A DNA stretch of 64,000 nt, from NCBI RefSeq assembly GCF_900107275.1, contig NZ_FNPI01000001.1, forward strand, positions 1,054,001 through 1,118,000, in the 5' to 3' direction. Below, piece after piece: positions 10,469 to 18,783 of the stretch. How positions within the stretch are numbered: the first letter of the stretch is position 1; each line of letters opens with the position of its first letter. Under the pieces are notes generated by a model that saw only the letters and a program-made list of their open reading frames with translations, was not told where the DNA came from and ran no database searches. This DNA is from Evansella caseinilytica. GTDB taxonomy: Bacteria; Bacillota; Bacilli; Bacillales; Salisediminibacteriaceae. The translations under genes and the position numbers were made by a program.

Positions 10469-11334
10469 TGAATACAACGAGTAACAAACGGCTGAATAAA
10501 AAATCAAAAAATATCCTCGAGCTAACGGTGAGCTACGCGATCATTGCGATCATGTTCGTCATTATCCTGTATCCGCTGTTATGGGCTTTAGGGCTGTCTC
10601 TCAATCCGGGGCGCGGGCTTTACGGGGCGTCGATCATACCGGAAAATTGGTCATTGGAGCATTATAAATGGTTGTTTTTTGACCCGAGAAGCAATTATTT
10701 AACATGGTATAAAAACTCGCTGATCGTTGCCGTTGCCACTTCTTTTTTTGCTACCTTTATCGTTTGCCTGGTGGCGTATGCCTTTTCCCGCTACCGTTTT
10801 AAAGGGAGGAAAAACGGCTTATATGCCTTCTTGCTCTTACAAATGTTTCCTGTGTTGATGGCGATGGTGGCGCTGTACATCTTGTTGTCAACCGTAAATT
10901 TGTTGGACACCTTAATCGGAATCATTATCGTTTATGTCGGCGGCGCTGTTCCGATGAACGCGTTTCTCGTGAAAGGCTATTTTGACACGATACCGCGGGA
11001 ATTGGATGAATCTGCAAAAATTGATGGGGCCGGTCACTTCCGGATCTTTTTTACCATCATGCTGCCGCTGGCGAAACCGATTCTTGCAGTAGTCGCTTTG
11101 TTTAACTTCATGGCGCCGTTCATGGATTTCATTTTGCCGCGGATCGTGTTGCGAAGTCCGGAAAACTATACGTTGGCCCTCGGCTTGTTTAATTTCGTAA
11201 ACGATCAGTTCTCAAACAATTTTACCCGCTTTGCGGCAGGGGCGATTTTGATTGCTTTGCCGATTTCTTTAGTGTACCTTTTCTTGCAAAAATATTTAAT
11301 TACCGGTCTCACTTCCGGAGCGACGAAAGGATAA
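10468..11334 (+). CDS. malG: Maltodextrin ABC transporter permease MalG
   Basis: This is the second permease subunit, 288 residues. It has six membrane segments, the coupling loop ELDESAKIDGAGHFRIFFTI around residues 178-198, and the conserved C-terminal LQKYLITGLTSGATKG. A GAGGAGG ribosome site lies inside the end of malF. It pairs with MalF to form the translocation channel and receives sugar from MalE. A 12-bp perfect hairpin follows about 145 bases downstream. Confidence 0.93.
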   Translation: MNTTSNKRLNKKSKNILELTVSYAIIAIMFVIILYPLLWALGLSLNPGRGLYGASIIPENWSLEHYKWLFFDPRSNYLTWYKNSLIVAVATSFFATFIVCLVAYAFSRYRFKGRKNGLYAFLLLQMFPVLMAMVALYILLSTVNLLDTLIGIIIVYVGGAVPMNAFLVKGYFDTIPRELDESAKIDGAGHFRIFFTIMLPLAKPILAVVALFNFMAPFMDFILPRIVLRSPENYTLALGLFNFVNDQFSNNFTRFAAGAILIALPISLVYLFLQKYLITGLTSGATKG

Positions 11335-11478
11335 TTTGGTGTAAGCGGTTGTCCTTTTGTGAAACAACGACTAAAATATAAGTTAATGGATGAATCTGTT
11401 GTTGAAATAATGATCGGTTCCGCTAAGTGCACCGTGATAGTTCAACATAAGAAAGCTGGCAATGGTACCGCGCGATGC

Positions 11479-11509
11479 GTCAGCTAGGAGAACCCCGCTC
11501 CTAGCTGAC
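11479..11509 (+). terminator. Hairpin terminator after malG
   Basis: GTCAGCTAGGAG pairs perfectly with CTCCTAGCTGAC around a seven-base loop. The T-run after it is weak (TTGAAAAG). Confidence 0.55.
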
Positions 11510-11546
11510 TTGAAAAGAATGCATCGGCTCCACCCATTGCACCGTG

Positions 11547-11580
11547 ATGGTTCAAAAAAAAAGCAATTTTTTTGAACCAT
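11547..11580. terminator. Hairpin just upstream of the repressor gene
   Basis: ATGGTTCAAAAAAA and TTTTTTTGAACCAT form an almost perfect inverted repeat with built-in A and T runs, so it can terminate in either direction. It is 33 bases before the start of the LacI-type repressor gene. Nearby text (11441-11456) repeats the CACCGTGAT-GGTTCAA context, showing a degenerate duplication. Confidence 0.55.
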
Positions 11581-11612
11581 TACTATTTAATCGAAGAAGG
11601 GAAGTATTGGGT

Positions 11613-12650
11613 ATGTCAGTGACGATCAAGGATGTGGCAAAAAAGGCAAACGTAGCGCCGTCTACTGTTTCCAGGGTAATTTCCAACAGTCCGCGCATAA
11701 GCGAGCGCACGAAGGAAAAGGTCCGGGAAGCGATGGAAGAGCTGGGCTATTATCCGAATTTTAACGCGAGGAGCCTTGCGAACAAAAGTACAAAAACGCT
11801 CGGTGTGATTATGCCGAATTCTGCCAATAAAACATTCCAAAACCCTTTCTTCCCTGAAGTTATCCGCGGGATCAGCTCAAAGGCTCATCAAATCGAGTAC
11901 GGCATCTATTTGAATACCGGGCAGGTAGAGGAGGAAATATTTCAGGATGTGAAGAACATGGTGCAGGGCCGGCGTGTAGACGGCATCATTCTTCTATACT
12001 CCAAGGTGGATGACAAAGTGATAGGTTATTTACGGGAACAAAATTTTCCTTTTACCGTCATCGGCCGCCCGTATGACGAATCGTTCGATGATATCACATA
12101 TGTCAACAACGATAACTATAAAGCAGCAAAAATGGTGACGGAGTACTTGCTTCTTTTAGGGCATAAGAAAATTGCCTTTATCGGCGGTCAGCTCGATTTT
12201 GTTGTTACGGTGGATCATTTGGAGGGATACCGGCATGCGCTGCAAAATGCTGGTATCGAATTGATGGATGAGTATGTTGTTTTTCATGAGGAGCTGCAGG
12301 AAGGAGGCCAGGAAGCGGTCATTGATTTAATGTCGTTAAACCAGCGTCCGACGGCGCTGATCGTCGCGGATGACATCATGACGTTCGGTGTGATGAGAAT
12401 GCTGAGTGAAATGGAAATCAGTGTGCCTGACGACATTTCGGTGATCAGCTTCAACAATTTGCTCATTTCCGAGTTGTCAACACCACCGATGACGACGGTG
12501 GACATCAACATTTTCAAATTGGGCTACGAGGCTGCCAATTGTTTAATTGAGCAGATTTTACACCCTGAAGCCGAGCCGAAAAAAGTGATTATTCCTCACA
12601 AATTAATCAAACGCCAGACATGCAAAAGCATCTTAAGCCGCGACTCCTGA
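11613..12650 (+). CDS. malR: LacI-family transcriptional repressor of maltose genes
   Basis: This 345-residue DNA-binding regulator has an N-terminal helix-turn-helix SVTIKDVAKKANVAPSTVSR typical of LacI/MalR and a periplasmic-binding-protein-like sugar domain from about residue 60. The latter contains FTVIGRPYDESFDDITYVNNDN and GHKKIAFIGG. The longest frame starts 23 codons earlier, inside a hairpin, but alignment to the family and an AAGGGAAG site favour 11613. It sits between malG and the alpha-glucosidase gene, and four similar dyads lie in front of the neopullulanase gene, malE and the alpha-glucosidase gene. It probably represses them until maltodextrin binds. The name MalR rests on this context. 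Confidence 0.85.
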   Translation: MSVTIKDVAKKANVAPSTVSRVISNSPRISERTKEKVREAMEELGYYPNFNARSLANKSTKTLGVIMPNSANKTFQNPFFPEVIRGISSKAHQIEYGIYLNTGQVEEEIFQDVKNMVQGRRVDGIILLYSKVDDKVIGYLREQNFPFTVIGRPYDESFDDITYVNNDNYKAAKMVTEYLLLLGHKKIAFIGGQLDFVVTVDHLEGYRHALQNAGIELMDEYVVFHEELQEGGQEAVIDLMSLNQRPTALIVADDIMTFGVMRMLSEMEISVPDDISVISFNNLLISELSTPPMTTVDINIFKLGYEAANCLIEQILHPEAEPKKVIIPHKLIKRQTCKSILSRDS

Positions 12651-12663
12651 AAGTTCGCGGCTT
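12635..12663 (+). terminator. Terminator of malR
   Basis: AAGCCGCGA pairs with TCGCGGCTT, a nine-bp perfect stem overlapping the last codons and stop of malR, followed by ATTTGATTTGG. Confidence 0.6.
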
Positions 12664-12894
12664 ATTTGATTTGGTTGATGAATACAGTGAGAGGAGCTTT
12701 TATTTTGCTGTACAATTTGGCGGTCAATCATAAGAATTTACATGTACGGTCATCAGCGCTTACACACGTTAACTATAGTTTGGCATGGATGTATAACCCC
12801 AAAGAGATATCGAGCGAATCCGTTATTATTCGTTCAGGAAATAACGGGATGATGTCAATATGGCCTCTTATAATAATTGCTGGGAGGTGAAGGG

Positions 12895-13731
12895 ATGGAA
12901 TGGGTCGATAGAATGAACATAGTGATTGACTACGTGGAAAATCACTTGAACAGTGAAATAGATTCTGAGGAGATAAGCAGGATGATGGCATGTCCTTTTA
13001 CTGTATTTCAGAGGTCTTTTATTCAAATTACCGGCATTCCCTTGTCTGAATATATCCGCCGTCGAAAACTTACCTGCGCCGCCCATGAATTGCAAAATAC
13101 CGCAGATAAAATCATCGATATTGCCTTAAAATATGGTTATGAATCAGCGGATGCGTTCAGCGTGGCTTTTAAGCGTTTGCACGGTGTGGCGCCGTCGATA
13201 GCAAGGAAAAGCGGTGTAAAGCTGACATTCTATTGCCGTCTATACTTTGCCCTTACGATGAAGGGGGTTGATAAAATGGATTATAAACTGGTTAACAGAG
13301 AGCGTTTCAAAGTAATTGGAAAAAGGTGTACAACACAGTATGGTGGAGGTACTTGGGCAATCGTCAAAAGCGATGGAAGTGCGGAAACGATGAAAGAGTT
13401 AAGCGGACATATGTGCGATTTGGGACTATGCTTCGGCTTTGGTGAAGATGGCAGCAATGACTACATGTGCGGCATAGAATGGGATAAAGACGACGTCCCG
13501 GAATTTGACAGCTATGTCTATCCGGAAGCTGCGTGGCTGATTTTTGAAGCGAACGGGAAAATATCTGAACAAGTACTTAATCATGTGTGGCAACGAATCA
13601 ATCACGAATTTCTCCCGCAAAGCAAGTACAAAAAATCAGGCTTGCCGACAATTGAGAAATATGTCCTCTGGGATGATGCGGCAGATGTTTGCCAGGTTGA
13701 GATATGGATTCCGGTTGCAAAAAAAAATTAG
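12895..13731 (+). CDS. AraC-family regulator with GyrI-like effector domain
   Basis: This protein of 278 residues has an N-terminal AraC-type double helix-turn-helix (about 5-105), with SEYIRRRKLTCAAHEL and IIDIALKYGYESADAFSVAF, joined to a C-terminal GyrI-like small-molecule-binding domain (about 125-278). That layout matches the Rob/SoxS-like effector-binding regulators of Bacillus. The ATG at 12895 follows GGAGGTGAAGGG; the frame is open six codons further to a TTG. It stands alone between the maltose repressor and the alpha-glucosidase gene. Its ligand and targets are unknown, and a link to maltose is not shown. Members of this group often answer to drugs or lipophilic cations. Confidence 0.85.
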   Translation: MEWVDRMNIVIDYVENHLNSEIDSEEISRMMACPFTVFQRSFIQITGIPLSEYIRRRKLTCAAHELQNTADKIIDIALKYGYESADAFSVAFKRLHGVAPSIARKSGVKLTFYCRLYFALTMKGVDKMDYKLVNRERFKVIGKRCTTQYGGGTWAIVKSDGSAETMKELSGHMCDLGLCFGFGEDGSNDYMCGIEWDKDDVPEFDSYVYPEAAWLIFEANGKISEQVLNHVWQRINHEFLPQSKYKKSGLPTIEKYVLWDDAADVCQVEIWIPVAKKN

Positions 13732-13973
13732 AGCCCACTAGATTCCAGTAATTTCCTAAAAATCTGTGATTTTCCAGTGACGTAATGTAGGGACTGAAGA
13801 GTGGAGGTGTCGCAAATTTCCGCAGTCTTTTTAACCGCTACAAATGGAGGGAAAAAAACGTGAGCGCTTTTTCCGATAACAAAAATAAGCAGGATGCCAG
13901 TTTTCGCGGAGACCGTCTGTTTGATGGTCTCTTCATTTTGATTTCGAAGGAGGCAAGTTTATTTTTAATTTAG

Positions 13974-13988
13974 TGCAATCGATTGCGC
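13974..13988. promoter_or_regulatory. Putative MalR operator 3
   Basis: TGCAATCGATTGCGC, centred on the palindrome GCAATCGATTGC, is the typical LacI-family operator shape with a central CG. The same 15 bases recur at 14290. Confidence 0.65.
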
Positions 13989-14289
13989 TCGTGGCGGAAA
14001 TATGATATTTTTAAAATAGGAAGAAAGCAGCCGGCGACAAATCTTCTGTTTTATAAACATGGCATCACTCTGCGGAAAGGGATAGTTTAACGAGTGTTGC
14101 ATTTCGAGGGGCTACTTGTTGTCTTATTGGAAATAATTAGTGTGATCAGTGAATATACCATAATAAAGCGTACCGTTCATCATGGTCGTCTTTTTTGGTC
14201 AAGGTCAAAGCCAGTTCACAAGCAATTGTTTAGAAAGCCTTCGGGAAATATGGCAGCGTTTGGCATGCCATTTTCTTTTCCAATTTTAA

Positions 14290-14304
14290 TGCAATCGATT
14301 GCGC
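14290..14304. promoter_or_regulatory. Putative MalR operator 4
   Basis: This is an exact second copy of TGCAATCGATTGCGC, 316 bases downstream of operator 3 and 146 bases before the alpha-glucosidase start. Two spaced identical operators would allow repression by DNA looping. The regulator assignment is inferred. Confidence 0.7.
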
Positions 14305-14449
14305 TTATTTTTGGATTAGATTGCCGTATTTCAGCGAATGAAACAGCAGCTATTCACCGAAAATAGGGGCTGAATTGCAGCAGCCCGCTGTTTAAGCCGT
14401 GACATAGAGAGAATGAATACGCATATATGACGACGAGGAGGAAGCATTC

Positions 14450-16114
14450 ATGAACAAAAAATGGTGGAAGGAAGCGGTTGCCTATCAAATCTATCCGCGC
14501 AGCTTTATGGATTCCAACGGGGACGGGATCGGCGATATCCAAGGGATAATTTCCAAATTAGATTATCTGAAAAACCTTGGTATCGATGTAATCTGGATCT
14601 GTCCGATTTATCAATCACCAAACGACGATAATGGATACGATATCAGTGATTATAAAGGAATTTTGTCCGATTTTGGGACGATGGCCGATTTCGATGAACT
14701 TTTGAAAAAAGTACATGCCCGCAAGATGAAATTAATTATGGATCTTGTCATTAATCATACATCCGATGAGCATAAGTGGTTTATCGAATCCCGATCCTCC
14801 GTTGACAATCCGTATCGGGACTATTATATATGGCATCCGGGGAAAGACGGTCGCGAGCCGAACAACTGGGAATCTATTTTTGGCGGCTCTGCCTGGGAAT
14901 ACGATCGGGCTACAAAGGAGTATTATATGCATGTATTCTCCCGCAAACAACCTGATTTAAACTGGGAGAATTCGGCTGTGCGCAAAGAGCTGTATGAAAT
15001 GATCAACTGGTGGCTGGATAAAGGGATTGACGGCTTCCGGGTGGATGCGATTTCCCATATCAAGAAAGTGCCGGGCTTTCCTGATCTTCCTAACCCGAAA
15101 AAACAGAAATACGTCCCATCCTTTAAAGGGCATATGAATCGAGAAGGCATCGATCTCTTTTTGCGTGAATTGAAGCAAGAGACATTTGATAAATACGATA
15201 TCATGACCGTCGGGGAAGCAAACGGCGTCAAGGTGGAGCAGGCAGACAAGTGGGTTGGTAAGGAAAGCGGGTATTTTAATATGATTTTCCAGTTTGACCA
15301 CTTGGATTTATGGGGAAAAAATACTGATACTGGATTAAATCTTCCAGCTTTGAAGCAGACGTTGACGAAATGGCAGAAAGGCCTTGAAGGCGTCGGCTGG
15401 AACGCGTTATTTTTGGAAAATCATGATCAGCCACGCTCTGTATCCACGTGGGGGAACAGCGAAGTGTATCGCGAGCAGTCGGCCAAAGCGCTGGCCACTT
15501 TCTTTTTTCTTATGCAGGGAACGCCATTTATTTACCAAGGTCAGGAAATTGGTATGACAAATGTGGAGTTTGACGACATTGACGATTACAATGATATTGC
15601 CATAAAAAATTTGTACAAAAATGAACGAGCTAACGGGAAATCACACCGGGAGATGATGGAGGTTATCTGGAAAAACGGACGGGATAATTCCCGAACGCCA
15701 ATGCAGTGGAATGATGCTGTGAATGCAGGCTTCACAACCGGCAAGCCATGGCTGAAAATAAACCCGAATTTTAAGGAAATCAACGTGGAAAAAGCGATGA
15801 AGGACAGCGACTCCATTTATCATTATTATAAAAAGCTGATCCGCCTGAGAAAGAGCGATGATGTTCTTATTTATGGAAACTATGATTTAATTCTGGAAGA
15901 CCACGATAAGATGTACGCTTACACAAGGACATTGGCTGGTCAAACGATTCTGATCCTTGTAAATATGTTTGCAGAAACGGCTGAGTTCCGCCTGCCGGCA
16001 TGGACGGGAAAACAAAGGGAGTTGCTGATCAGCAACTATGATGTGTGCCAAAACGAGAAAGCAGATGATTTTATATTTAAACCTTATGAAGCAAGAGTTT
16101 ACAGGGGCATCTAA
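14450..16114 (+). CDS. malL: Alpha-glucosidase, GH13_31 (oligo-1,6-glucosidase group)
   Basis: This cytoplasmic enzyme of 554 residues releases glucose from short malto- or isomalto-oligosaccharides. GH13 motifs are MDLVINHTSDEHKWF, GFRVDAISHI, TVGEANGV and LENHDQPRS; the triad is Asp199, Glu256 and Asp326. The residue after the nucleophile is Ala200. In this subfamily Val at that place is linked to alpha-1,6 preference and Ala or Thr to alpha-1,4 preference, so maltose/maltotriose cleavage is favoured here. It starts after GAGGAGG. Two operators upstream tie it to the maltose regulon, where it completes breakdown of what MalEFG imports and the neopullulanase shortens. Confidence 0.92.
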   Translation: MNKKWWKEAVAYQIYPRSFMDSNGDGIGDIQGIISKLDYLKNLGIDVIWICPIYQSPNDDNGYDISDYKGILSDFGTMADFDELLKKVHARKMKLIMDLVINHTSDEHKWFIESRSSVDNPYRDYYIWHPGKDGREPNNWESIFGGSAWEYDRATKEYYMHVFSRKQPDLNWENSAVRKELYEMINWWLDKGIDGFRVDAISHIKKVPGFPDLPNPKKQKYVPSFKGHMNREGIDLFLRELKQETFDKYDIMTVGEANGVKVEQADKWVGKESGYFNMIFQFDHLDLWGKNTDTGLNLPALKQTLTKWQKGLEGVGWNALFLENHDQPRSVSTWGNSEVYREQSAKALATFFFLMQGTPFIYQGQEIGMTNVEFDDIDDYNDIAIKNLYKNERANGKSHREMMEVIWKNGRDNSRTPMQWNDAVNAGFTTGKPWLKINPNFKEINVEKAMKDSDSIYHYYKKLIRLRKSDDVLIYGNYDLILEDHDKMYAYTRTLAGQTILILVNMFAETAEFRLPAWTGKQRELLISNYDVCQNEKADDFIFKPYEARVYRGI

Positions 16115-16784
16115 AAATATTCAGGCGATTGATGTCCTGTAACCGGAAGTATTCGTTGGCTATAAAAGCGGATGATGGTTAAATGAGCAACTGGGTGCGC
16201 AAGCGGATAACCGGCAAGCATGCCTGAAACGAGCTTGGAGGCTGCCGTACTGGAACGAAAAAACGTCTATGAGGACAAAATCGGTCGGTATCACGCCGAA
16301 ATGTTCTCAAGAACGGTTTATGAGGACAAAATCGAGTCGGAAGCGGGTGAAATTGTCCTCAAGAAGTGTTTATGAGGACAAACTAGATTTCGAAGCGCCG
16401 CAAAATGTCCTCCAGCAAGACACTCTGTTAGCGGCAGAGAATGAATGCGCCATTAGGAGTCTGACTTCGTATTCAAAATAGTAATGCAAATCAATGGATT
16501 ATCTGGATATACAGACGCTGGATTTAGATGATATTTTTTATAAAAATTCATCCCTCCTCTTTCGTTCGCCAGTCTTCTGGATTGGTGTTTCCAGCCAGGT
16601 TGATTCAGCAGAACGATGGTTTCCCGGTACCAACTACAACGAATAAAACAAGGTGAAAAAACGGTCAAAAAGGGTGTGTACGCGCCATTTCTCACCCTTT
16701 TGACCAACGGCTGGAAATCATTCATGACAAAACCATATTTCGCAAGCTTGCGAATAAAATTTTTTGGCAATAACGCTTGTTTCA
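16115..16784. other. Gap with tandem repeats and a hairpin
   Basis: These 670 bases between malL and the minus-strand membrane protein gene hold a roughly 52-bp tandem repeat (16268-16423, listed) and an inverted repeat, GGTCAAAAAGGGTG against CACCCTTTTGACC, at about 16653-16706. The latter may terminate the minus-strand cluster. No gene was found. Confidence 0.6.
16268..16423. repeat. 51/52-bp tandem repeat, three degenerate copies
   Basis: Copies start at 16268, 16319 and 16371, each opening TATGAGGACAAA and closing with TGTTCTC or TGTCCTC before AAGAA or AGCAA. Within each copy GAGGACAA and TTGTCCTC are inverted, so each RNA copy could fold into a hairpin. The interior sequence varies, while the ends are kept. 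Confidence 0.8.
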
Positions 16785-17390
16785 TCAGGCGCCTGCGGTG
16801 ATGATGAGGAAGCAGGTGAACAGAATCAGGACAAGCAAAGCGCCGAGGTGAAGGCGATGAAAAAGTGTTCTTTTATCCCAGATCACCGTGACAACGGAAG
16901 CGGTATTTTCACGCTGTTTGGATGAAATATACGCCAGCACAATCGATGTCAGCGCCCTGGAGCTTCCGAACAGCAGACCAGCGAGCAACCCCGCTGCCAC
17001 ACTGTGGAAAATGCCTGCATACATGTATTTCAGAAAGAAAATTGCATAAGGGTTATAGGTAAAAATACCGGCGCCAAGAATTGCACCCCAGATACCCATA
17101 CTTTTAACCGGAGAAGCATTCACCCATGCGCTTGGAATCTGCCATTTTCTTTGCAGAGTCGGAAGCGGCAGCAGCCCGATTTCCTTGAAAAAGTATGCTG
17201 CCACGATAATAAAAAAGCCAATCTCTTTTACCGCAGAAGTAATCCAGCCGGTAAGCAGGCTGAACAGCGCGGTAAGAAGAAAGCCGGTTACAGCGGCGGT
17301 AACAACGGAGGCAGCTACATATACGCCAGATTTAACAATAAACTTTTTCCATTGCATCCTTTCACCGAAAGGATGGACTGATAAAGTCAC
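16785..17390 (-). CDS. Membrane protein of the Mau-like cluster
   Basis: This 201-residue protein has five or six hydrophobic segments and no cysteine. It lies last in the minus-strand cluster after the MauA-like gene. I do not recognise the family securely. In mau operons a DsbD-like membrane protein, MauF, accompanies MauD and MauE, but the cysteines of DsbD/CcdA proteins are missing here, so a MauF equivalence is only a guess. The GTG at 17390 has GGAG five bases upstream; an ATG at 17357 (MQWKKFIVK) behind GGTGAAAGG is an equally possible start, and a small hairpin lies between the two. Confidence 0.7.
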   Translation of the reverse strand: MTLSVHPFGERMQWKKFIVKSGVYVAASVVTAAVTGFLLTALFSLLTGWITSAVKEIGFFIIVAAYFFKEIGLLPLPTLQRKWQIPSAWVNASPVKSMGIWGAILGAGIFTYNPYAIFFLKYMYAGIFHSVAAGLLAGLLFGSSRALTSIVLAYISSKQRENTASVVTVIWDKRTLFHRLHLGALLVLILFTCFLIITAGA

Positions 17391-17399
17391 GTTGACTCC

Positions 17400-17465
17400 T
17401 CAAGCAGTCCGAATCGTCAGCGAGCCTGAGACTACAGATAACAGTCCAAGAACCAATAGCTCCAT
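17400..17465 (-). CDS. Possible 21-residue hydrophobic peptide
   Basis: An ATG behind a very strong site, AGGAGGGAGGAAAAAGGC, opens a 21-codon frame with a hydrophobic stretch MELLVLGLLSVVSGSLTIRT. Its TGA is next to the GGAG of the membrane protein gene downstream, ten bases before that GTG. It may be a small membrane peptide or a leader that couples translation. A longer frame in the same phase to 17675 exists but has no good start signal. Conservation is unknown. Confidence 0.4.
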   Translation of the reverse strand: MELLVLGLLSVVSGSLTIRTA

Positions 17466-17667
17466 GCCTTTTTCCTCCCTCCTGTGTTCCCCACCTCTCG
17501 TTTTAGACGCCCTTGTCAAAACAAGCGAAATGTGATCCGCCAGCCTCTTCCCGAATAACAGCCCTCGCTTCCGTGAGACTGTCCACCGGATTATTCCTCG
17601 TGTTTGTTCAAAAAGAATGACTTTCCGTTCACAGACGAATTTGACGAAAACAATGCCGTAGCCCAGC

Positions 17668-18102
17668 CTAATCATCCAGATAGTGCATGCAGCCGCAATC
17701 CTCTGCTGTCGGAACGTAGGGAGAATTGGTTATTGGCGTGCAATCGCAACAGACGATGCTTCTGCCGCGGTACGTATCGCACCAGCAGCCGGTGATTTGA
17801 TATCCCCAGGAATGAGAAGGGTGATAGCCATCTGGACATCTTGCAGCCACGCCAACACCTTCCATGCATTGAGCTGAGCAGAATCGGCCGTTCGGCAAAC
17901 TGCAGACCCCGATATTTTTTTGATATTCGCACCACGAGCGGGAAGATCTTTTCCCTCTGGAAAAGGGAAAGCGGAACAATTGCAGCAAGTGATAAAAAAT
18001 ATCGTTAATGAACGAGTCTGCATAGGCACTTTTTCTGATGAATTTTGCTGCAGATTCAAACAGCGGCCTCGTTTTTTGCGCGAAACCTTCCATTAGCAAC
18101 AT
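17668..18102 (-). CDS. MauA-like (methylamine dehydrogenase light chain-like) 12-Cys protein
   Basis: This protein has 144 residues, and its last 90 hold 12 cysteines and two tryptophans. The stretch with CPDGYHPSHSW (Trp99), GCWC (Trp107) and VCCDC resembles the light-chain pattern CPPG, SWVASC, DCCG around the first TTQ tryptophan. Light chains also have 12 cysteines in six disulfides. The C-terminal part with the second TTQ tryptophan is absent, as the protein ends soon after CGCMHYLDD. The first 56 residues are basic and aromatic and carry no clear Sec signal; light chains use a long atypical leader. The MauD- and MauE-like genes upstream fit disulfide formation in this protein. The start follows AAAGGAGGG. 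Confidence 0.65.
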   Translation of the reverse strand: MLLMEGFAQKTRPLFESAAKFIRKSAYADSFINDIFYHLLQLFRFPFSRGKRSSRSWCEYQKNIGVCSLPNGRFCSAQCMEGVGVAARCPDGYHPSHSWGYQITGCWCDTYRGRSIVCCDCTPITNSPYVPTAEDCGCMHYLDD

Positions 18103-18220
18103 CCATCCCTCCTTTATCAGTGGTTCGTTGCCAATTTTTAAGCATTGTTCAGCGTTTCACGTGCAGGCGTTTTTCCGCTTGTCGAACATACGCGGCTCCT
18201 GACAGCCACTCCAGAAACGA

Positions 18221-18772
18221 TCACTTCGTCAGCAACGATTGTACATACTGTTCCAATTGTGCCTTGCTTCCGCACAAGCCTTTCTCCTTAACCTTCCCAG
18301 ATTGATCAACCGCGAAGGCGAACGGAGTAACTCTTACTTTAAAGCGAACAAACAATTCCTCCGTTTTGTCGTAAATAACCTCTCCCTGGACCGGAAATTG
18401 GCCCAGCATTTTATGCACTTCATTTTCTTTACCGACAATAACGAGGATGAAATTCACTTCGTCATTAAACTTCATCCGTCCCTCATTCCAATGAGCGATC
18501 AGTTCTCGACACGGTTTACAATTCGGGGCTGTAAAGCAAAGAATCGTCGGCTTTGTGATGACATCCGCAAGCAGTTTTTCCCGTTGATGTAAAAAAAAAA
18601 TCACGCTCATGTCCGGTATTTTTTCTCCAATGGCAAGCCCATCACGTAAAATACTCTCCCCGGAGCTTAAGAAGATTTCACCGAATTGGCGGATGAGAAG
18701 AAGAAACAAAAAAGAATGAAAAATGATCAACAGCCAAAGAATGATCACTGAATATAATAATATTTCTTCCAT
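18221..18772 (-). CDS. MauD-like membrane-anchored thioredoxin-fold protein
   Basis: This protein of 183 residues has one N-terminal membrane segment (about 5-27) and a thioredoxin-like domain outside, with active site CKPC (Cys85, Cys88) in CFTAPNCKPCREL. VRVTPFAF near residue 150 is the cis-Pro loop. MauD proteins have this design and are needed for correct disulfides in the methylamine dehydrogenase light chain. The gene starts 11 bases after the MauE-like gene with AAAGGAG. A general TlpA/ResA-type thiol protein is the alternative, but the neighbours favour MauD. Confidence 0.8.
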   Translation of the reverse strand: MEEILLYSVIILWLLIIFHSFLFLLLIRQFGEIFLSSGESILRDGLAIGEKIPDMSVIFFLHQREKLLADVITKPTILCFTAPNCKPCRELIAHWNEGRMKFNDEVNFILVIVGKENEVHKMLGQFPVQGEVIYDKTEELFVRFKVRVTPFAFAVDQSGKVKEKGLCGSKAQLEQYVQSLLTK

Positions 18773-18783
18773 TTTGAACTCCT

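Larger units (their letters stand above)
13732..14449. other. Long upstream region of the alpha-glucosidase gene
   Basis: This gap of 718 bases holds two identical-core operator dyads, listed separately. It also holds a hairpin GAGACC/GGTCTC at 13909-13931 followed by TTCATTTT, probably the terminator of the AraC-type gene. A GTG frame at 13860-13973 (37 codons) sits behind GGAGGG but overlaps that hairpin and is doubtful. A 90-codon frame at 14094 has no good ribosome site and contains the second operator, so I do not call it. Confidence 0.6.

Noticed and set aside
13860-13973. 37-codon GTG frame behind GGAGGG
   Set aside because: Overlaps a probable terminator hairpin; coding character not convincing. 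Left as a remark only.
14094-14366. 90-codon frame before the alpha-glucosidase gene
   Set aside because: Contains the operator dyad and has no ribosome site; better read as regulatory DNA.
16268-16423. Possible CRISPR array
   Set aside because: The three copies are degenerate direct repeats without constant repeat and unique spacer structure, and no cas genes are near.
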